Positions 16,872 through 24,990 of a stretch of 64,000 nucleotides of DNA are shown in pieces. The stretch is from contig NZ_BSFC01000025.1 of NCBI RefSeq assembly GCF_027922145.1, positions 1 to 64,000 of the forward strand, given 5' to 3'. How positions within the stretch are numbered: the stretch's first letter is position 1; every line of letters starts with the position of its first letter. The notes beneath the pieces are model-generated. The model made no database searches. It saw only the letters and a program-made list of their open reading frames with translations, and was not told the origin of the DNA. The stretch is from Novosphingobium resinovorum. Its GTDB lineage: Bacteria; Pseudomonadota; Alphaproteobacteria; Sphingomonadales; Sphingomonadaceae. Position numbers and translations under genes: made by a program.

Positions 16872-17463
16872 GATTGCGCGGGAACAGGCCGGCCGGGTCG
16901 CCGTAGCCGATGTTGCACAGGAAGTTGCTGCGCCAGCGCCCGTCGGGGAAGAACTCGGCGTCGAGCCCCGCCTTGTCGAACCCCGACATCGGGCCGCAGT
17001 CCAGGCCCAGCAGCCTGGCGGCGATCATCAGGTACGCGCCTTGCAGCGTCGAGGAACGGGCGACCGTCTCCTCGATCAGGTCAGGCTTGCCTTCGAACGC
17101 GGCGCGCATGTCGCGGGCGGGGAACAGCTTGGGGAACAGGTCGTGGAACCGGGTGTCGCCGGCGATGATGACGGTGCAGGGCGCCGCCGCCACCTTGTCG
17201 ACGTTGCCGGGATTGACGTGCGGCAGCAGCCGCTGCTTCGCGGCGGCGGAGCGCACGAACACGAAGCGCCCCGGATTGCCGTTCGCCGCCGTCGGTCCCC
17301 ACCGCGCCAGATCGTAGAGCGCCCGCACGGTGCGATCGTCGACGCGGCGGTCGGTCCAGGCGTTATGGCTGCGCGCCTGCAGGAACAGGCGGTCCATCGT
17401 GGCGGCATCGAGCGTGGCGGCATCGAGCGGGGCGGCATCGATCGGGTCGGCGGTCACGGTCAT
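16834..17463 (-). CDS. RutE/HadB-like nitroreductase-family protein
   Basis: 209 residues of the FMN-binding nitroreductase fold, closest in pattern to the malonic semialdehyde reductase RutE group. Recognisable parts are the [40 protein letters not shown] start, [37 protein letters not shown] and [20 protein letters not shown]. It would reduce an aldehyde, enone or nitro group with NAD(P)H. The N-terminus has a five-residue repeat ([15 protein letters not shown]) from a 15-bp DNA repeat. It lies downstream of the HsaA-like monooxygenase on the minus strand and may act in the same route. Confidence 0.8.
   Translation of the reverse strand: MTVTADPIDAAPLDAATLDAATMDRLFLQARSHNAWTDRRVDDRTVRALYDLARWGPTAANGNPGRFVFVRSAAAKQRLLPHVNPGNVDKVAAAPCTVIIAGDTRFHDLFPKLFPARDMRAAFEGKPDLIEETVARSSTLQGAYLMIAARLLGLDCGPMSGFDKAGLDAEFFPDGRWRSNFLCNIGYGDPAGLFPRNPRLDFEEACLDL
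17401..17445. repeat. Three 15-bp tandem repeats inside the nitroreductase N-terminus
   Basis: Units GGCGGCATCGAGCGT, GGCGGCATCGAGCGG and GGCGGCATCGATCGG follow without gaps. On the minus strand they encode five-residue units of the form x-hydrophobic-Asp-Ala-Ala. A slippage-prone, in-frame microsatellite-like expansion before the conserved fold. Confidence 0.75.
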
Positions 17464-17527
17464 GGCGGTTCGCTTTGCGCAGGATGGCGCGCCGCCCACC
17501 GGCAGGGCGGGCGGCGCGTGTCGGCGA

Positions 17528-18754
17528 TCAGTACGATCCGGGCGGCGAGATCGGGTCGGCCCCGGCCTTGTTGCGGCCGTAGATCTCGTAGCCGATGGTC
17601 GGGATGTTCTGGATGTGGCGCGTCGCCATCGACACGTCGCGCCAGTAGCGGTTGATCGGCTTGTCGGTCGCGAAGCCGGACGAGCCCGCCTGGAACATCA
17701 GCGATTCGCTGGCGCCGTGGACCAGTTCGATGATCTGCGCGGTCGCCGCGCGGTGGCGGGCCTTTTCGGGCAGCGTGTACTCTTCGCCGAGGCCCACGCG
17801 GTCGAGCTTGGCGGTCACGTCGAACAGGATCAGCCGCGCGGTGTCGATCATAGCCGCCGCTTCGCCGAGGTCGCGCATGTAAGCGCCCGAATTGGTGCGC
17901 GGGGTGATGAAGGTCGTCAGCACCGGCTTGCCGGGCGATTCGGCGGTGACGATCTCGAGCATCGCCTCGACCGCGCCGATCAATTGGGCGACACCGGTGA
18001 CGCGCACCACGGGGACGGCGGGAAGCAGGTCCGAAGGCGCGCCGAAATGGCGCTTGGTGCGGTCGATCTGGCCGGCGCGCTCGTCCATCAGCACCATCTG
18101 CGCGTCGGGAATGAAGACGTCCTTGGCGATCGCGGTGTCCGAGCCCGTGCCCTGCATCCCGCTGACGAACCAGGTGTCCTCGATCGTCATCGCGTCCATC
18201 GGCAGGTAGCACATGCTGATACCGGGCACGACCGGGCCGTCGTAGCCTTCCAGCACCACGCCCTGCTGCGCCCATTTCGATTGGCGCGAGCCGGACATGT
18301 AGGGCCAGCGGCCGTTGATGATCCAGCCGCCGTCGACCTTGCGGGCCTTGCCGGGTGGGTTGTAGGCGCCGCAGACCGGCTGCGGTCCTTCGCCGAAGAT
18401 CGCGTCCTGCACGCCGTCGGGCGCAAGGCTGGTGATCCAGCTGGTGCCGTTGACGATCTGCATCACCCAGCTGACCGCGGGGTCGCCCTTGGCGATCTCG
18501 ATCTGGACGCGGCAGAAGTCGGTGGGCGAAAGCCCGAAACCGCCGACCCGCTTGGGCAGCAGCAGCCGCAGGAAGCCTTCGTCGGTCAGCATCTGGTGCA
18601 CCGCCGGGGTCGGGCTGCGGCGCTTTTCGCCCGCCGGGGCCTCGCCCTGCAGGAAGCTGCGCAGGCTGCGGGCCTTTTCGACGAACGCGTCGGCCGTGGC
18701 CTTGTCGGCGAAGTCGCCGTCTACCCCGACCTCGATTTCAGCCATAGTCGCCAT
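17528..18754 (-). CDS. HsaA-like flavin-dependent monooxygenase (acyl-CoA dehydrogenase fold)
   Basis: 408 residues with the acyl-CoA dehydrogenase fold but of the group D monooxygenase type (HsaA, p-hydroxyphenylacetate 3-hydroxylase C2). Visible features are [28 protein letters not shown], and a C-terminal [26 protein letters not shown] with the family RxWRDxxxxxxH pattern. Neither acyl-CoA dehydrogenase catalytic Glu position is filled. These enzymes hydroxylate phenols, with FMNH2 or FADH2 from a separate reductase; no obvious flavin reductase adjoins it. It is downstream of the TetR regulator, four bases after that gene's stop region. A role in making a catechol for the extradiol dioxygenase at 34508 is inferred. 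Confidence 0.75.
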   Translation of the reverse strand: MATMAEIEVGVDGDFADKATADAFVEKARSLRSFLQGEAPAGEKRRSPTPAVHQMLTDEGFLRLLLPKRVGGFGLSPTDFCRVQIEIAKGDPAVSWVMQIVNGTSWITSLAPDGVQDAIFGEGPQPVCGAYNPPGKARKVDGGWIINGRWPYMSGSRQSKWAQQGVVLEGYDGPVVPGISMCYLPMDAMTIEDTWFVSGMQGTGSDTAIAKDVFIPDAQMVLMDERAGQIDRTKRHFGAPSDLLPAVPVVRVTGVAQLIGAVEAMLEIVTAESPGKPVLTTFITPRTNSGAYMRDLGEAAAMIDTARLILFDVTAKLDRVGLGEEYTLPEKARHRAATAQIIELVHGASESLMFQAGSSGFATDKPINRYWRDVSMATRHIQNIPTIGYEIYGRNKAGADPISPPGSY

Positions 18755-18757
18755 CGG

Positions 18758-19390
18758 TCATCCTTTCTCTGATTTTGTCTGATTTCTTGCGATCTTGAGC
18801 GCCCATTCGTACAGTCGGTCGGGAGCGTCGTTCCAGATGTTCAGCCACTCGTCGGTGGCGGGGATGATGAGCGTGCTCAGTTGCAGGCGCACCATGGTGT
18901 CGCAGAACGTGTCGCGGTCGAGCGGGCAGCCGACGACGGTTTCGAAATGGTCGAGCACGGGATCGAGCGCGCGGCGCACCGCGGCCTTGTGCCGGGCGAA
19001 GTGGGTGCGCAGGAAATTGAGGTGGAAGGCCGGCTCGACCTCGAAGATGCCATCCGGCGAACGCTCGACGGTGAACCGGGCGTAGAAGCGCATGACCGAA
19101 CGGAAGCGCTCGATCGGCTCGGCAATGGACTCGCCCGCTTCGACGATGCCCCGTTCGAAATTGATGCACACGTATTCGCTGACGGCGGCCAGCACCTCGT
19201 CCTTGGAAGCGAAGTAGCGATAGAGCGTACCGCGCGAAACGCCGCTGCTTTCGCTGATGTCGCTCATCGAGAGCCGGCGCGCGCCCATGCTGCCGATCGC
19301 CCGCAGCGTCCCGTCGAGAATCTTGAGGACGCTGCCGGTCTGGTCGGTCTCGACCAGATTGCTCCAGTTCGGAGGTGGCATCAGTTTCAT
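18758..19390 (-). CDS. TetR-family transcriptional regulator
   Basis: 210 residues. The N-terminal helix-turn-helix is clear (ILDGTLRAIGSMGARRLSMSDISESSGVSRGTLYRYFASKDEVLAAV). The C-terminal ligand-binding part has no recognisable specificity. The ATG 19390 overlaps the upstream SDR stop by four bases (ATGA), placing it inside the dioxygenase operon. It is the natural candidate to bind the TTGAAC-N7-GTTCAA palindrome at 23412-23430 in the operon's divergent promoter (inference). Such repressors usually release on binding a pathway compound. Confidence 0.9.
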   Translation of the reverse strand: MKLMPPPNWSNLVETDQTGSVLKILDGTLRAIGSMGARRLSMSDISESSGVSRGTLYRYFASKDEVLAAVSEYVCINFERGIVEAGESIAEPIERFRSVMRFYARFTVERSPDGIFEVEPAFHLNFLRTHFARHKAAVRRALDPVLDHFETVVGCPLDRDTFCDTMVRLQLSTLIIPATDEWLNIWNDAPDRLYEWALKIARNQTKSEKG

Positions 19391-20199
19391 GTTTGCGCTT
19401 CCATCTCGGCGAGATTGTGGGGAACGCTCACATAGCCCGGTAGATGCTGGCCGCCATCCACATTGATAAGCTCGCCATTGACGAAGCGGGACATTTCCGA
19501 GGCTAGGAACAGCACGACCGGACCGATGTCCTTTTCCGGGTCGCCCGCGCGTTTCAGGGGATTGCTGGCGGTCGCCATGTCGAGGAAGCCGGGAACGGTG
19601 TCGACCAATTCGGCGAAGACCTGGCCCATGCCGGTTGGCGCGATCGCGTTGGTGCGAATGTTGAAACGCCCCCATTCGACCGCCGCGCTGCGGGTGAGAC
19701 CCAGGATCGCGCCCTTGTTCATGTTGTAGTCGGCGTGGAGCCACGCGCCGGTCTGCGCGTCGATCGAATAGAAGTTCACCACCGAGCCGCCGCCGCGCGC
19801 CTTCATGTGCGGGAAGGCCGCGCGCATCGCCCACCAGGTGCCCCAGGTGCCGATCTCCAGCGTGCGCTGGAGCATTTCGTCGGTCTTCTGTTCGAGCAGG
19901 ATGTTGTCCGAGAGCAGCGAGGCGTTGTTGACGAGGATGTCGAGACCGCCGAACTCGGCGACGGCGCGTTCGACCATCGCCTCGACCTGGTCCTTCACGC
20001 CCATGTCCGCGGATAGGCCCGCCGCGCGCACGCCGAACTCTTCGGTGAGTTGCGCCGCGACCGCTTCTGCGGCGGCCCCGTCGCGGCCGGTGACGAGCAC
20101 GTGCGCCCCGTCGCGGGCGAGGCAGCGCGAGATGCCGTAGCCCAGACCCTTGGCGCCGCCGGTGACGATCGCAACTTTGCCCTTTACCAAACCCGTCAT
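19387..20199 (-). CDS. SDR, possible dihydrodiol dehydrogenase of the dioxygenase operon
   Basis: 270 residues, classical SDR. TGGAKGLG is at 13-20, TGRD after beta-2, NNAS at 91-94, Ser145, and Tyr158/Lys162. It follows the ring-hydroxylating dioxygenase alpha, beta and reductase genes, overlapping the reductase by four bases and the TetR gene by four. In such operons the SDR often rearomatises the cis-dihydrodiol to a catechol with NAD+; that role is inferred from position only. Confidence 0.85.
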   Translation of the reverse strand: MTGLVKGKVAIVTGGAKGLGYGISRCLARDGAHVLVTGRDGAAAEAVAAQLTEEFGVRAAGLSADMGVKDQVEAMVERAVAEFGGLDILVNNASLLSDNILLEQKTDEMLQRTLEIGTWGTWWAMRAAFPHMKARGGGSVVNFYSIDAQTGAWLHADYNMNKGAILGLTRSAAVEWGRFNIRTNAIAPTGMGQVFAELVDTVPGFLDMATASNPLKRAGDPEKDIGPVVLFLASEMSRFVNGELINVDGGQHLPGYVSVPHNLAEMEAQT

Positions 20200-21368
20200 G
20201 CTGCAAGTCCCGTCGTTTGCTCGCTCAGAGCGCGGTCCATGTTCATGCGCTCCTGGCAGTAGTCTTGTGTGAAAACGTAGCCGCGCACGGAACCGCGCCG
20301 ATCGCGGAATAAGTACTTCAGGCCCTTTTCGTCGTTCGCCGTCTCCTCCCAGGCACCCTCGACCCCTTGCGGGGCGGGCAGCAGGACGACGGGGCACGCG
20401 GTGGTCTTGACCTGCACCGAAAGCGGCGGGAAGCGGATTTCCATCGGCGTGCCGAGCACGCTGGGCGCGATCGCCCGCGCCGCCGCCATAATCGGAGTGA
20501 CGTAGGCGGCCAGCCCTTGCGGATACTGCGCGCAGTCGCCGATCGCGAAGATGTGCGGGTCGCTGGTGCGGCCGGTCTGGTCCACCACGATGCCGCGCGC
20601 GACATCGAGCCCCGCGTCTGCCGCCAGTTGCAGATGCGGGCGCAGGCCCACGGCCGAAAGCACCGCCGCGGCTTCGATCGTCTCGCCGCCGTCCAGTTCG
20701 GCACGGATGCCGGTGCCGGACTTGTGGATCGCGAGGACCTTGCGGCCGAGGTGCCATTCGACGCCCTTTGCGGCGAGCGCCTCGCGGATAGCCGATCCGA
20801 CGCCCGCCGGGACCAGTTGTGCCAGCGGATGCGAGAGCATGTCCACCACCACCGGGCAGTAGCCGGTGGCGGAAAGGTCGTTGGCGAACTCGGTGCCGAC
20901 CAGCCCGCCGCCCATCACCAGAACGCGTGCGCCCTCTGGCAGGATCGCGCGGAATTCGCGGTAGTTGTCGAGGTTGTTGACCGCCAGCGCGCGATGGGCG
21001 GCGTCGCCGTCGATCGGTGGTCGCACCGGATCGGCGCCCAGCGCCAGCACTAGCTTGTCGTAGAAGATCGGCCCGCCGGTGGTCAGCACCGCCTTGTCCT
21101 CGCGGTCGATCGCCTCGACCTCGCGCCCGGCGCGCAAGTCGAGGCGAAGCTGCGCGGCCATCTTTTCGGCAGGCGTGGTGACGAGCGTGTCGGCGACCTT
21201 GCCCTTGGCCAGCGCGGTGGACAGCGCCGGCTTGGAGTAGAAGTGCCCATCGTCGCGCGTCACCAGCGTCAACCGCGCGTCCGGCGCAAGTTTGCGAAGC
21301 TCGCGCACGACGCCGTAGCCGGCCAGGCCACTGCCGATCACCACGATATGCGGGGATGCCGTCACCAC
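20196..21368 (-). CDS. GR-type FAD-dependent ferredoxin/rubredoxin reductase
   Basis: 390 residues. The two dinucleotide sites are HIVVIGSGLAGYGVVREL (FAD) and ARVLVMGGGLVGTEFAND (NAD(P)H). HIFAIGDCAQYPQG is the C-terminal FAD contact. It belongs to the glutathione-reductase-type reductases that pass electrons from NADH to a ferredoxin. The start is GTG 21368, preceded by GGGAG; the longer frame upstream runs through the beta-subunit gene. Being next to the dioxygenase subunits, it is the likely electron donor for the ferredoxin at 23463. Confidence 0.9.
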   Translation of the reverse strand: MVTASPHIVVIGSGLAGYGVVRELRKLAPDARLTLVTRDDGHFYSKPALSTALAKGKVADTLVTTPAEKMAAQLRLDLRAGREVEAIDREDKAVLTTGGPIFYDKLVLALGADPVRPPIDGDAAHRALAVNNLDNYREFRAILPEGARVLVMGGGLVGTEFANDLSATGYCPVVVDMLSHPLAQLVPAGVGSAIREALAAKGVEWHLGRKVLAIHKSGTGIRAELDGGETIEAAAVLSAVGLRPHLQLAADAGLDVARGIVVDQTGRTSDPHIFAIGDCAQYPQGLAAYVTPIMAAARAIAPSVLGTPMEIRFPPLSVQVKTTACPVVLLPAPQGVEGAWEETANDEKGLKYLFRDRRGSVRGYVFTQDYCQERMNMDRALSEQTTGLAA

Positions 21369-21379
21369 CGTGCTCCCGG

Positions 21380-21955
21380 TCAGAGGAAAATGGCGAAGTT
21401 GGACATGCCCAGCGTCGACTGGTCGACGATGATCTCGCGCCGGGCCAGCTTGTATGCGCCGTCGACGAGCCGCCAGACGTCGCGGCGCTCGGCGGTGATC
21501 GTCTCGTTGTCCGGATTGTCGAAACGGCTGCGCTCGACGTAGAGGTAGCTGACCACCTCGTATTCGCCGGGTGTGTCGCATTCGGCGGCGCGCACGTTGG
21601 TGACGAAGCGGCGGGTGCGCGAGGGCGGGTCTTCCGCCCAGGCGCTTTTTGACAGGCGTCCGGTGCGCATCAGCATCGAATCGTAGTTCTCGTCGAAGTG
21701 CTTCATCGTGCGCACCACGTCGCGGTCCTTGTTGGGACCGTTGCGGGTGAGGCGCAGCGGCGCGGTGTAGCTGAGGTCTTTTTCGAGATAGGCGACCCAG
21801 TCGTCGAACCGGCGCTCGTCCAGCGCGGCCGCTTCGTCGTACAGCGTTTCGAGCAGGCGGTTGTAGACTTCCGAGCCGAGCGGAACGCGCTTGGTCGAGA
21901 CCAGGCCGCGCATGACGCCGGTCTTTTCGACCGCGGCAGTGGCGTAGTTCACCAT
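21380..21955 (-). CDS. Ring-hydroxylating dioxygenase beta subunit
   Basis: 191 residues with the NTF2-like beta-subunit fold: VYNRLLETLYDEAAALDERRFDDWVAYLEKDLSYTAPLRL, then HFDENYDSMLMRTGRLSKSAWAEDPPSRTRRFVTNVRAAE, and a final RREIIVDQSTLGMSNFAIFL. These subunits build the alpha3beta3 oxygenase and are mainly structural. It starts 29 bp after the alpha-subunit stop, and its own stop lies 11 bp before the reductase start, fitting one transcript. Confidence 0.9.
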   Translation of the reverse strand: MVNYATAAVEKTGVMRGLVSTKRVPLGSEVYNRLLETLYDEAAALDERRFDDWVAYLEKDLSYTAPLRLTRNGPNKDRDVVRTMKHFDENYDSMLMRTGRLSKSAWAEDPPSRTRRFVTNVRAAECDTPGEYEVVSYLYVERSRFDNPDNETITAERRDVWRLVDGAYKLARREIIVDQSTLGMSNFAIFL

Positions 21956-21984
21956 GATGGTATCCTCTCTCTTGTTCGGGCGGC

Positions 21985-23370
21985 TCAGGCGCGGGTCATT
22001 AGGTCGTAGTAGGCCATCCACCAGGCCCACTGCGTGTCGTCCTTGGTGAAGCCGGGGTAGAGATCGCCGCCGCCGACCCAGCCTTCGGGACGTTCGTGGC
22101 CGTGGAGCGCCTGGTACTTGAGCGTGATGGTCTTGCTCATGTGGCCGCGCGAATTGCGCATGATCTGCGGCCAGGTGTCGGCATCGTCCTGCTCGATCGT
22201 GCCCGAGGTGCCGGTGCTCCAGATCGCGTTCTGCAGCATGTCGCGCTTGACGTCCTCGGGTGCGTCCTTCTCGGCGAAGATGAAGTTCACGAACTCCACC
22301 CGGTCCGGCCCCTTGGGCACGTAAGTGTGCAAGGACAGCGCCCCCGAAGCACCGCCGTCCGCGCGCGGGGCGAAGATGAAGGCGATCAGGATGTTCGGGA
22401 ACATGCCGCCGACCTGCGGCGGGATGGTGGCCAATTGCTTCACCTGGTCTTCCGACAGGTTCTTGAATAGCTGCGGGATCAGGTCCTTGGTGATGCCCGG
22501 CGGCGGCAGCAGGTGGAGGCATTCCTCGACCGACTTACCCTCGAAGCTGACGTCGGCGAACATCTTGAAGGTCTGCGCCGCCTCGAGGCAGCGCAGCGTG
22601 TGGCCCTGCGGCACCGACAAGTCGACGCCGTACATGCCCGGCGCGGTGTCGTAGATCGATTCGGCGGTGCCGCCCATGATCCCGCCTTCCATCAGCGAGC
22701 GGTGCAGTGTCAGCGTGTGGAAGCCGTCGGAACCGGACTGCTCGCCAGGAATCTTCCAGTTGCACGGCAGCACGAAACGCTGCGGGGGGCCAAGCATCTC
22801 CAGCCCGCTGTCAGTGCGGCAGAACAACTGGTCGAGGTAGAACTTGGCGTCGCCCAGGTACTCCTCGAAAGGCAGGTCCTCGTTCCAGGTGGCGAAGATC
22901 AGGCCGCCGTAGAGGTGGACCTTGGCCTTCTTGAGCCCGAGTTCGTCCTTCCCCCGCTTGTTGCCGTGCATCTGCTCCTTTTCGATCGGCGCGCCGATGA
23001 AGCTGCCGTCGGCGCGGAACGCCCAGCCGTGGTAGATGCAGCGGTGCGCGTGGGCGTTGCCCGCTTCCGCCGTGCACACCTTCATCCCGCGATGCGGGCA
23101 CACATTAAGCATGACGTGGATTTCGCCGCTGCGATCGCGCGAGACGATGACGTTGTCCTCGGCCATGTCGCGCATGACGTAGTCGCCGGCCTTGGGGATC
23201 TCGGTCTCGTGGCCCAGCAGCAGCCAGGTGCGCGCGAAGATGCGCTCCATTTCGACTTCGTAGAGTTCCTTGTCGTTCATCACCCGCAGCGAGACTTCGT
23301 TCATGTCGCGATCGATGAGGTCGTCGATGGTCGTGCCATCGGTCAGCGTAAGCCCCGAGTTATGAAGCAT
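21985..23370 (-). CDS. Ring-hydroxylating dioxygenase alpha subunit (Rieske)
   Basis: 461 residues. Rieske ligands are Cys91-x-His93 and Cys111-x2-His114 (CPHRGMKVC, CIYHGWAF). The catalytic iron is bound within GSDGFHTLTLH by Asp215 (bridge), His218 and His223. Length and sequence fit the large-alpha dioxygenases acting on polycyclic or substituted arenes. Together with the beta subunit, [3Fe-4S]-type ferredoxin and GR-type reductase it fits the type V arrangement of ring hydroxylating oxygenases. AGGAGAGG lies upstream of ATG 23370. The divergent promoter region carries a palindrome that may be its operator. Confidence 0.93.
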   Translation of the reverse strand: MLHNSGLTLTDGTTIDDLIDRDMNEVSLRVMNDKELYEVEMERIFARTWLLLGHETEIPKAGDYVMRDMAEDNVIVSRDRSGEIHVMLNVCPHRGMKVCTAEAGNAHAHRCIYHGWAFRADGSFIGAPIEKEQMHGNKRGKDELGLKKAKVHLYGGLIFATWNEDLPFEEYLGDAKFYLDQLFCRTDSGLEMLGPPQRFVLPCNWKIPGEQSGSDGFHTLTLHRSLMEGGIMGGTAESIYDTAPGMYGVDLSVPQGHTLRCLEAAQTFKMFADVSFEGKSVEECLHLLPPPGITKDLIPQLFKNLSEDQVKQLATIPPQVGGMFPNILIAFIFAPRADGGASGALSLHTYVPKGPDRVEFVNFIFAEKDAPEDVKRDMLQNAIWSTGTSGTIEQDDADTWPQIMRNSRGHMSKTITLKYQALHGHERPEGWVGGGDLYPGFTKDDTQWAWWMAYYDLMTRA

Positions 23371-23411
23371 TTTCCTCTCCTTGGAAAATATCGTTGTTCG
23401 CATGATACATA

Positions 23412-23430
23412 TTGAACTAAAACTGTTCAA
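23412..23430. promoter_or_regulatory. Palindromic operator candidate TTGAAC-N7-GTTCAA
   Basis: A perfect 6-bp inverted repeat with a 7-bp AT-rich spacer, midway in the 92-bp divergent region between the dioxygenase alpha gene (start 23370) and the ferredoxin gene (start 23463). Size and symmetry suit a TetR dimer. The TetR gene at 18758, in the same operon, is the first candidate to bind it. Confidence 0.6.
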
Positions 23431-23462
23431 GCTGTAATATCAGTGGGAGAGGAGAGAAAGCG

Positions 23463-23663
23463 ATGACGCTGAAGGTTGTGATCGATAAGGCGGCGTGCTG
23501 CGGGTACGGGGTCTGCGCGGAAATATGCCCGGACGTGTACAAGCTGGACGCCAACGGCATCGTCTACGTCGATGACGAAACCGTCCCCGAGGGGATGGAG
23601 GACCTGGCCCGCGAAGGCGCCGAAGCCTGTCCTCAGTCCGCGCTCGCGGTGGTCGATGCGTGA
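23463..23663 (+). CDS. [3Fe-4S]-type ferredoxin
   Basis: 66 residues. Cluster ligands fit the CxxYxxC...CP pattern: Cys12, Tyr15 in the variable fourth position, Cys18, and a Cys-Pro near the C-terminus (EACPQSAL). Cys13 and Cys22 are additional. This class, common as P450 or dioxygenase partners, usually holds a [3Fe-4S] cluster. It is transcribed divergently from the dioxygenase operon and would carry electrons from the reductase at 20196 to the Rieske centre. GGGAGAGGAGA precedes ATG 23463. Confidence 0.9.
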   Translation: MTLKVVIDKAACCGYGVCAEICPDVYKLDANGIVYVDDETVPEGMEDLAREGAEACPQSALAVVDA

Positions 23664-23718
23664 CGTTTCTCTCCCTCGGCCGCGCGCCCTTGGCTGCGCG
23701 CGATCGCCGCTGGAAAAA

Positions 23719-23734
23719 CCTGCCCTCGGATAGG
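23719..23734. promoter_or_regulatory. Candidate regulon site (CCTGCC-N4-GATAGG)
   Basis: Right arm perfect, left arm 4 of 6. It ends 55 bp before GTG 23789, the spacing class seen at other sites, which supports that start for the old yellow enzyme and a promoter separate from the ferredoxin. Confidence 0.5.
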
Positions 23735-23788
23735 TCCTATGACCTGTCGCGCTGGACAGGATCCATGCGCGACAAGGGAGAGATACTG

Positions 23789-24940
23789 GTGGGCGCCGAT
23801 ACCGACATTCTGTTCACGCCGTTCGATGCGGGCGGGCTGACGCTGCGCAACCGGTTCGTGATGGCGCCCATGACGCGCAATTTCTCGCCCGGTGGCATCC
23901 CGTCCCCAGGCGTGGCCGACTATTACCGGCGGCGGGCAGCGGCGGACGTCGGCCTGATCGTGACGGAGGGGGTCGGGGTCGATCATCCCGCGGCGCTGGG
24001 CCGCGAATCGGTGGGCGGCGGCGCCTCGCCCGTGCTGCACGGCGAGACGGCACTGGCACGCTGGCGCGAGGTCGTCGCTGCGGTGCACGAGGAGGGGGGT
24101 AAGATCGTCCCGCAACTGTGGCACCAGGGCGTGATCCGCGCTCCCGGCACCGGCTATCACCCCGAAGCGCCATCTGCCCGGCCGTCGGGAACCTGGGGGC
24201 CGACCGAGGGGGCGATGGTCCCCCCGAACTACCTCGAACTGGTCCGGCAAGACACCGCGCCGCTGACCGAGAGCGAGATCGGCGACATCATCGCCGGCTT
24301 CGCGCGCAGCGCCGCCAACGCCCGCGCGGTCGGCTTCGACGGTGTCGCGCTGCACGGGGCGCACGGCTACCTGATCGACAGCTTCTTCTGGCAGCAGACC
24401 AATCGCCGCGCCGATGGCTGGGGCGGCGACCTGCCGGCGCGCGCGCGCTTCGCAGCCGAAGTGATCCGCGCGGTGCGTGCGGCCACCGCGCCGGACTTCC
24501 CGATCGTCTTCCGCTTCTCGCAATGGAAGCTGCAGGACTACGACGCCAGGATCGCCGCAACCCCGGCCGAGCTGGAAGCCTTGCTCGCCCCGCTGGTCGA
24601 TGCCGGGGTCGACGTGCTGGACGCCAGCACCCGCATCTTCACCCGGCCCGCGTTCGAAGGGTCGGACCTTGGGCTGGCGGGCTGGGCGAAGAAGCTCACC
24701 GGCAAACCCACCATGGCGGTGGGCGGAGTGGGCCTCGACAAGGACCTGCAATCCTCCTTCGCGCAGCCCACCGTCATGACCGACAACCTCGCCCTCGTCG
24801 CCGAACGCGTTGCGAAAGGGGAGTTCGATCTCGTCGGCGTCGGCCGGGCGCTGCTGATGGACGCCCAATGGGTCCGCCGCATGCGCGAAGGGCAGGCGGT
24901 GAATCCATTCCGGCTGGAAGCCTACGGCTCGCTGGACTGA
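23789..24940 (+). CDS. Old yellow enzyme-family NADH:flavin oxidoreductase
   Basis: About 383 residues, an FMN TIM barrel of the old yellow enzyme family. LFTPFDAGGLTLRNRFVMAPMTRNFS is the canonical N-terminus, QLWHQG and GVALHGAHGYLIDSFFWQQTNRRADGWGG are active-site segments with the paired His-x2-His, and GVGRALLMDAQW lies near the end. It reduces activated C=C bonds with NAD(P)H. GTG 23789 is chosen because of the AAGGGAG upstream and the regulon-site spacing. ATG 23765 and GTG 23660 are in-frame alternatives; the last overlaps the ferredoxin stop. Confidence 0.88.
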   Translation: MGADTDILFTPFDAGGLTLRNRFVMAPMTRNFSPGGIPSPGVADYYRRRAAADVGLIVTEGVGVDHPAALGRESVGGGASPVLHGETALARWREVVAAVHEEGGKIVPQLWHQGVIRAPGTGYHPEAPSARPSGTWGPTEGAMVPPNYLELVRQDTAPLTESEIGDIIAGFARSAANARAVGFDGVALHGAHGYLIDSFFWQQTNRRADGWGGDLPARARFAAEVIRAVRAATAPDFPIVFRFSQWKLQDYDARIAATPAELEALLAPLVDAGVDVLDASTRIFTRPAFEGSDLGLAGWAKKLTGKPTMAVGGVGLDKDLQSSFAQPTVMTDNLALVAERVAKGEFDLVGVGRALLMDAQWVRRMREGQAVNPFRLEAYGSLD

Positions 24941-24954
24941 CCCGCGAGCAATCC

Positions 24955-24981
24955 GTCGTCCCGGACTTGATCCGGGACGAC
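24955..24981. terminator. Hairpin between convergent genes, REP-like
   Basis: Perfect 11-bp stem (GTCGTCCCGGA and its complement) with a CTTGA loop. It lies 14 bp past the old yellow enzyme stop and 9 bp past the convergent SDR stop. The stem-loop core resembles dispersed palindromes of alphaproteobacteria, so it may be both a repeat and a bidirectional terminator. Confidence 0.7.
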
Positions 24982-24990
24982 GCCCCCCGC

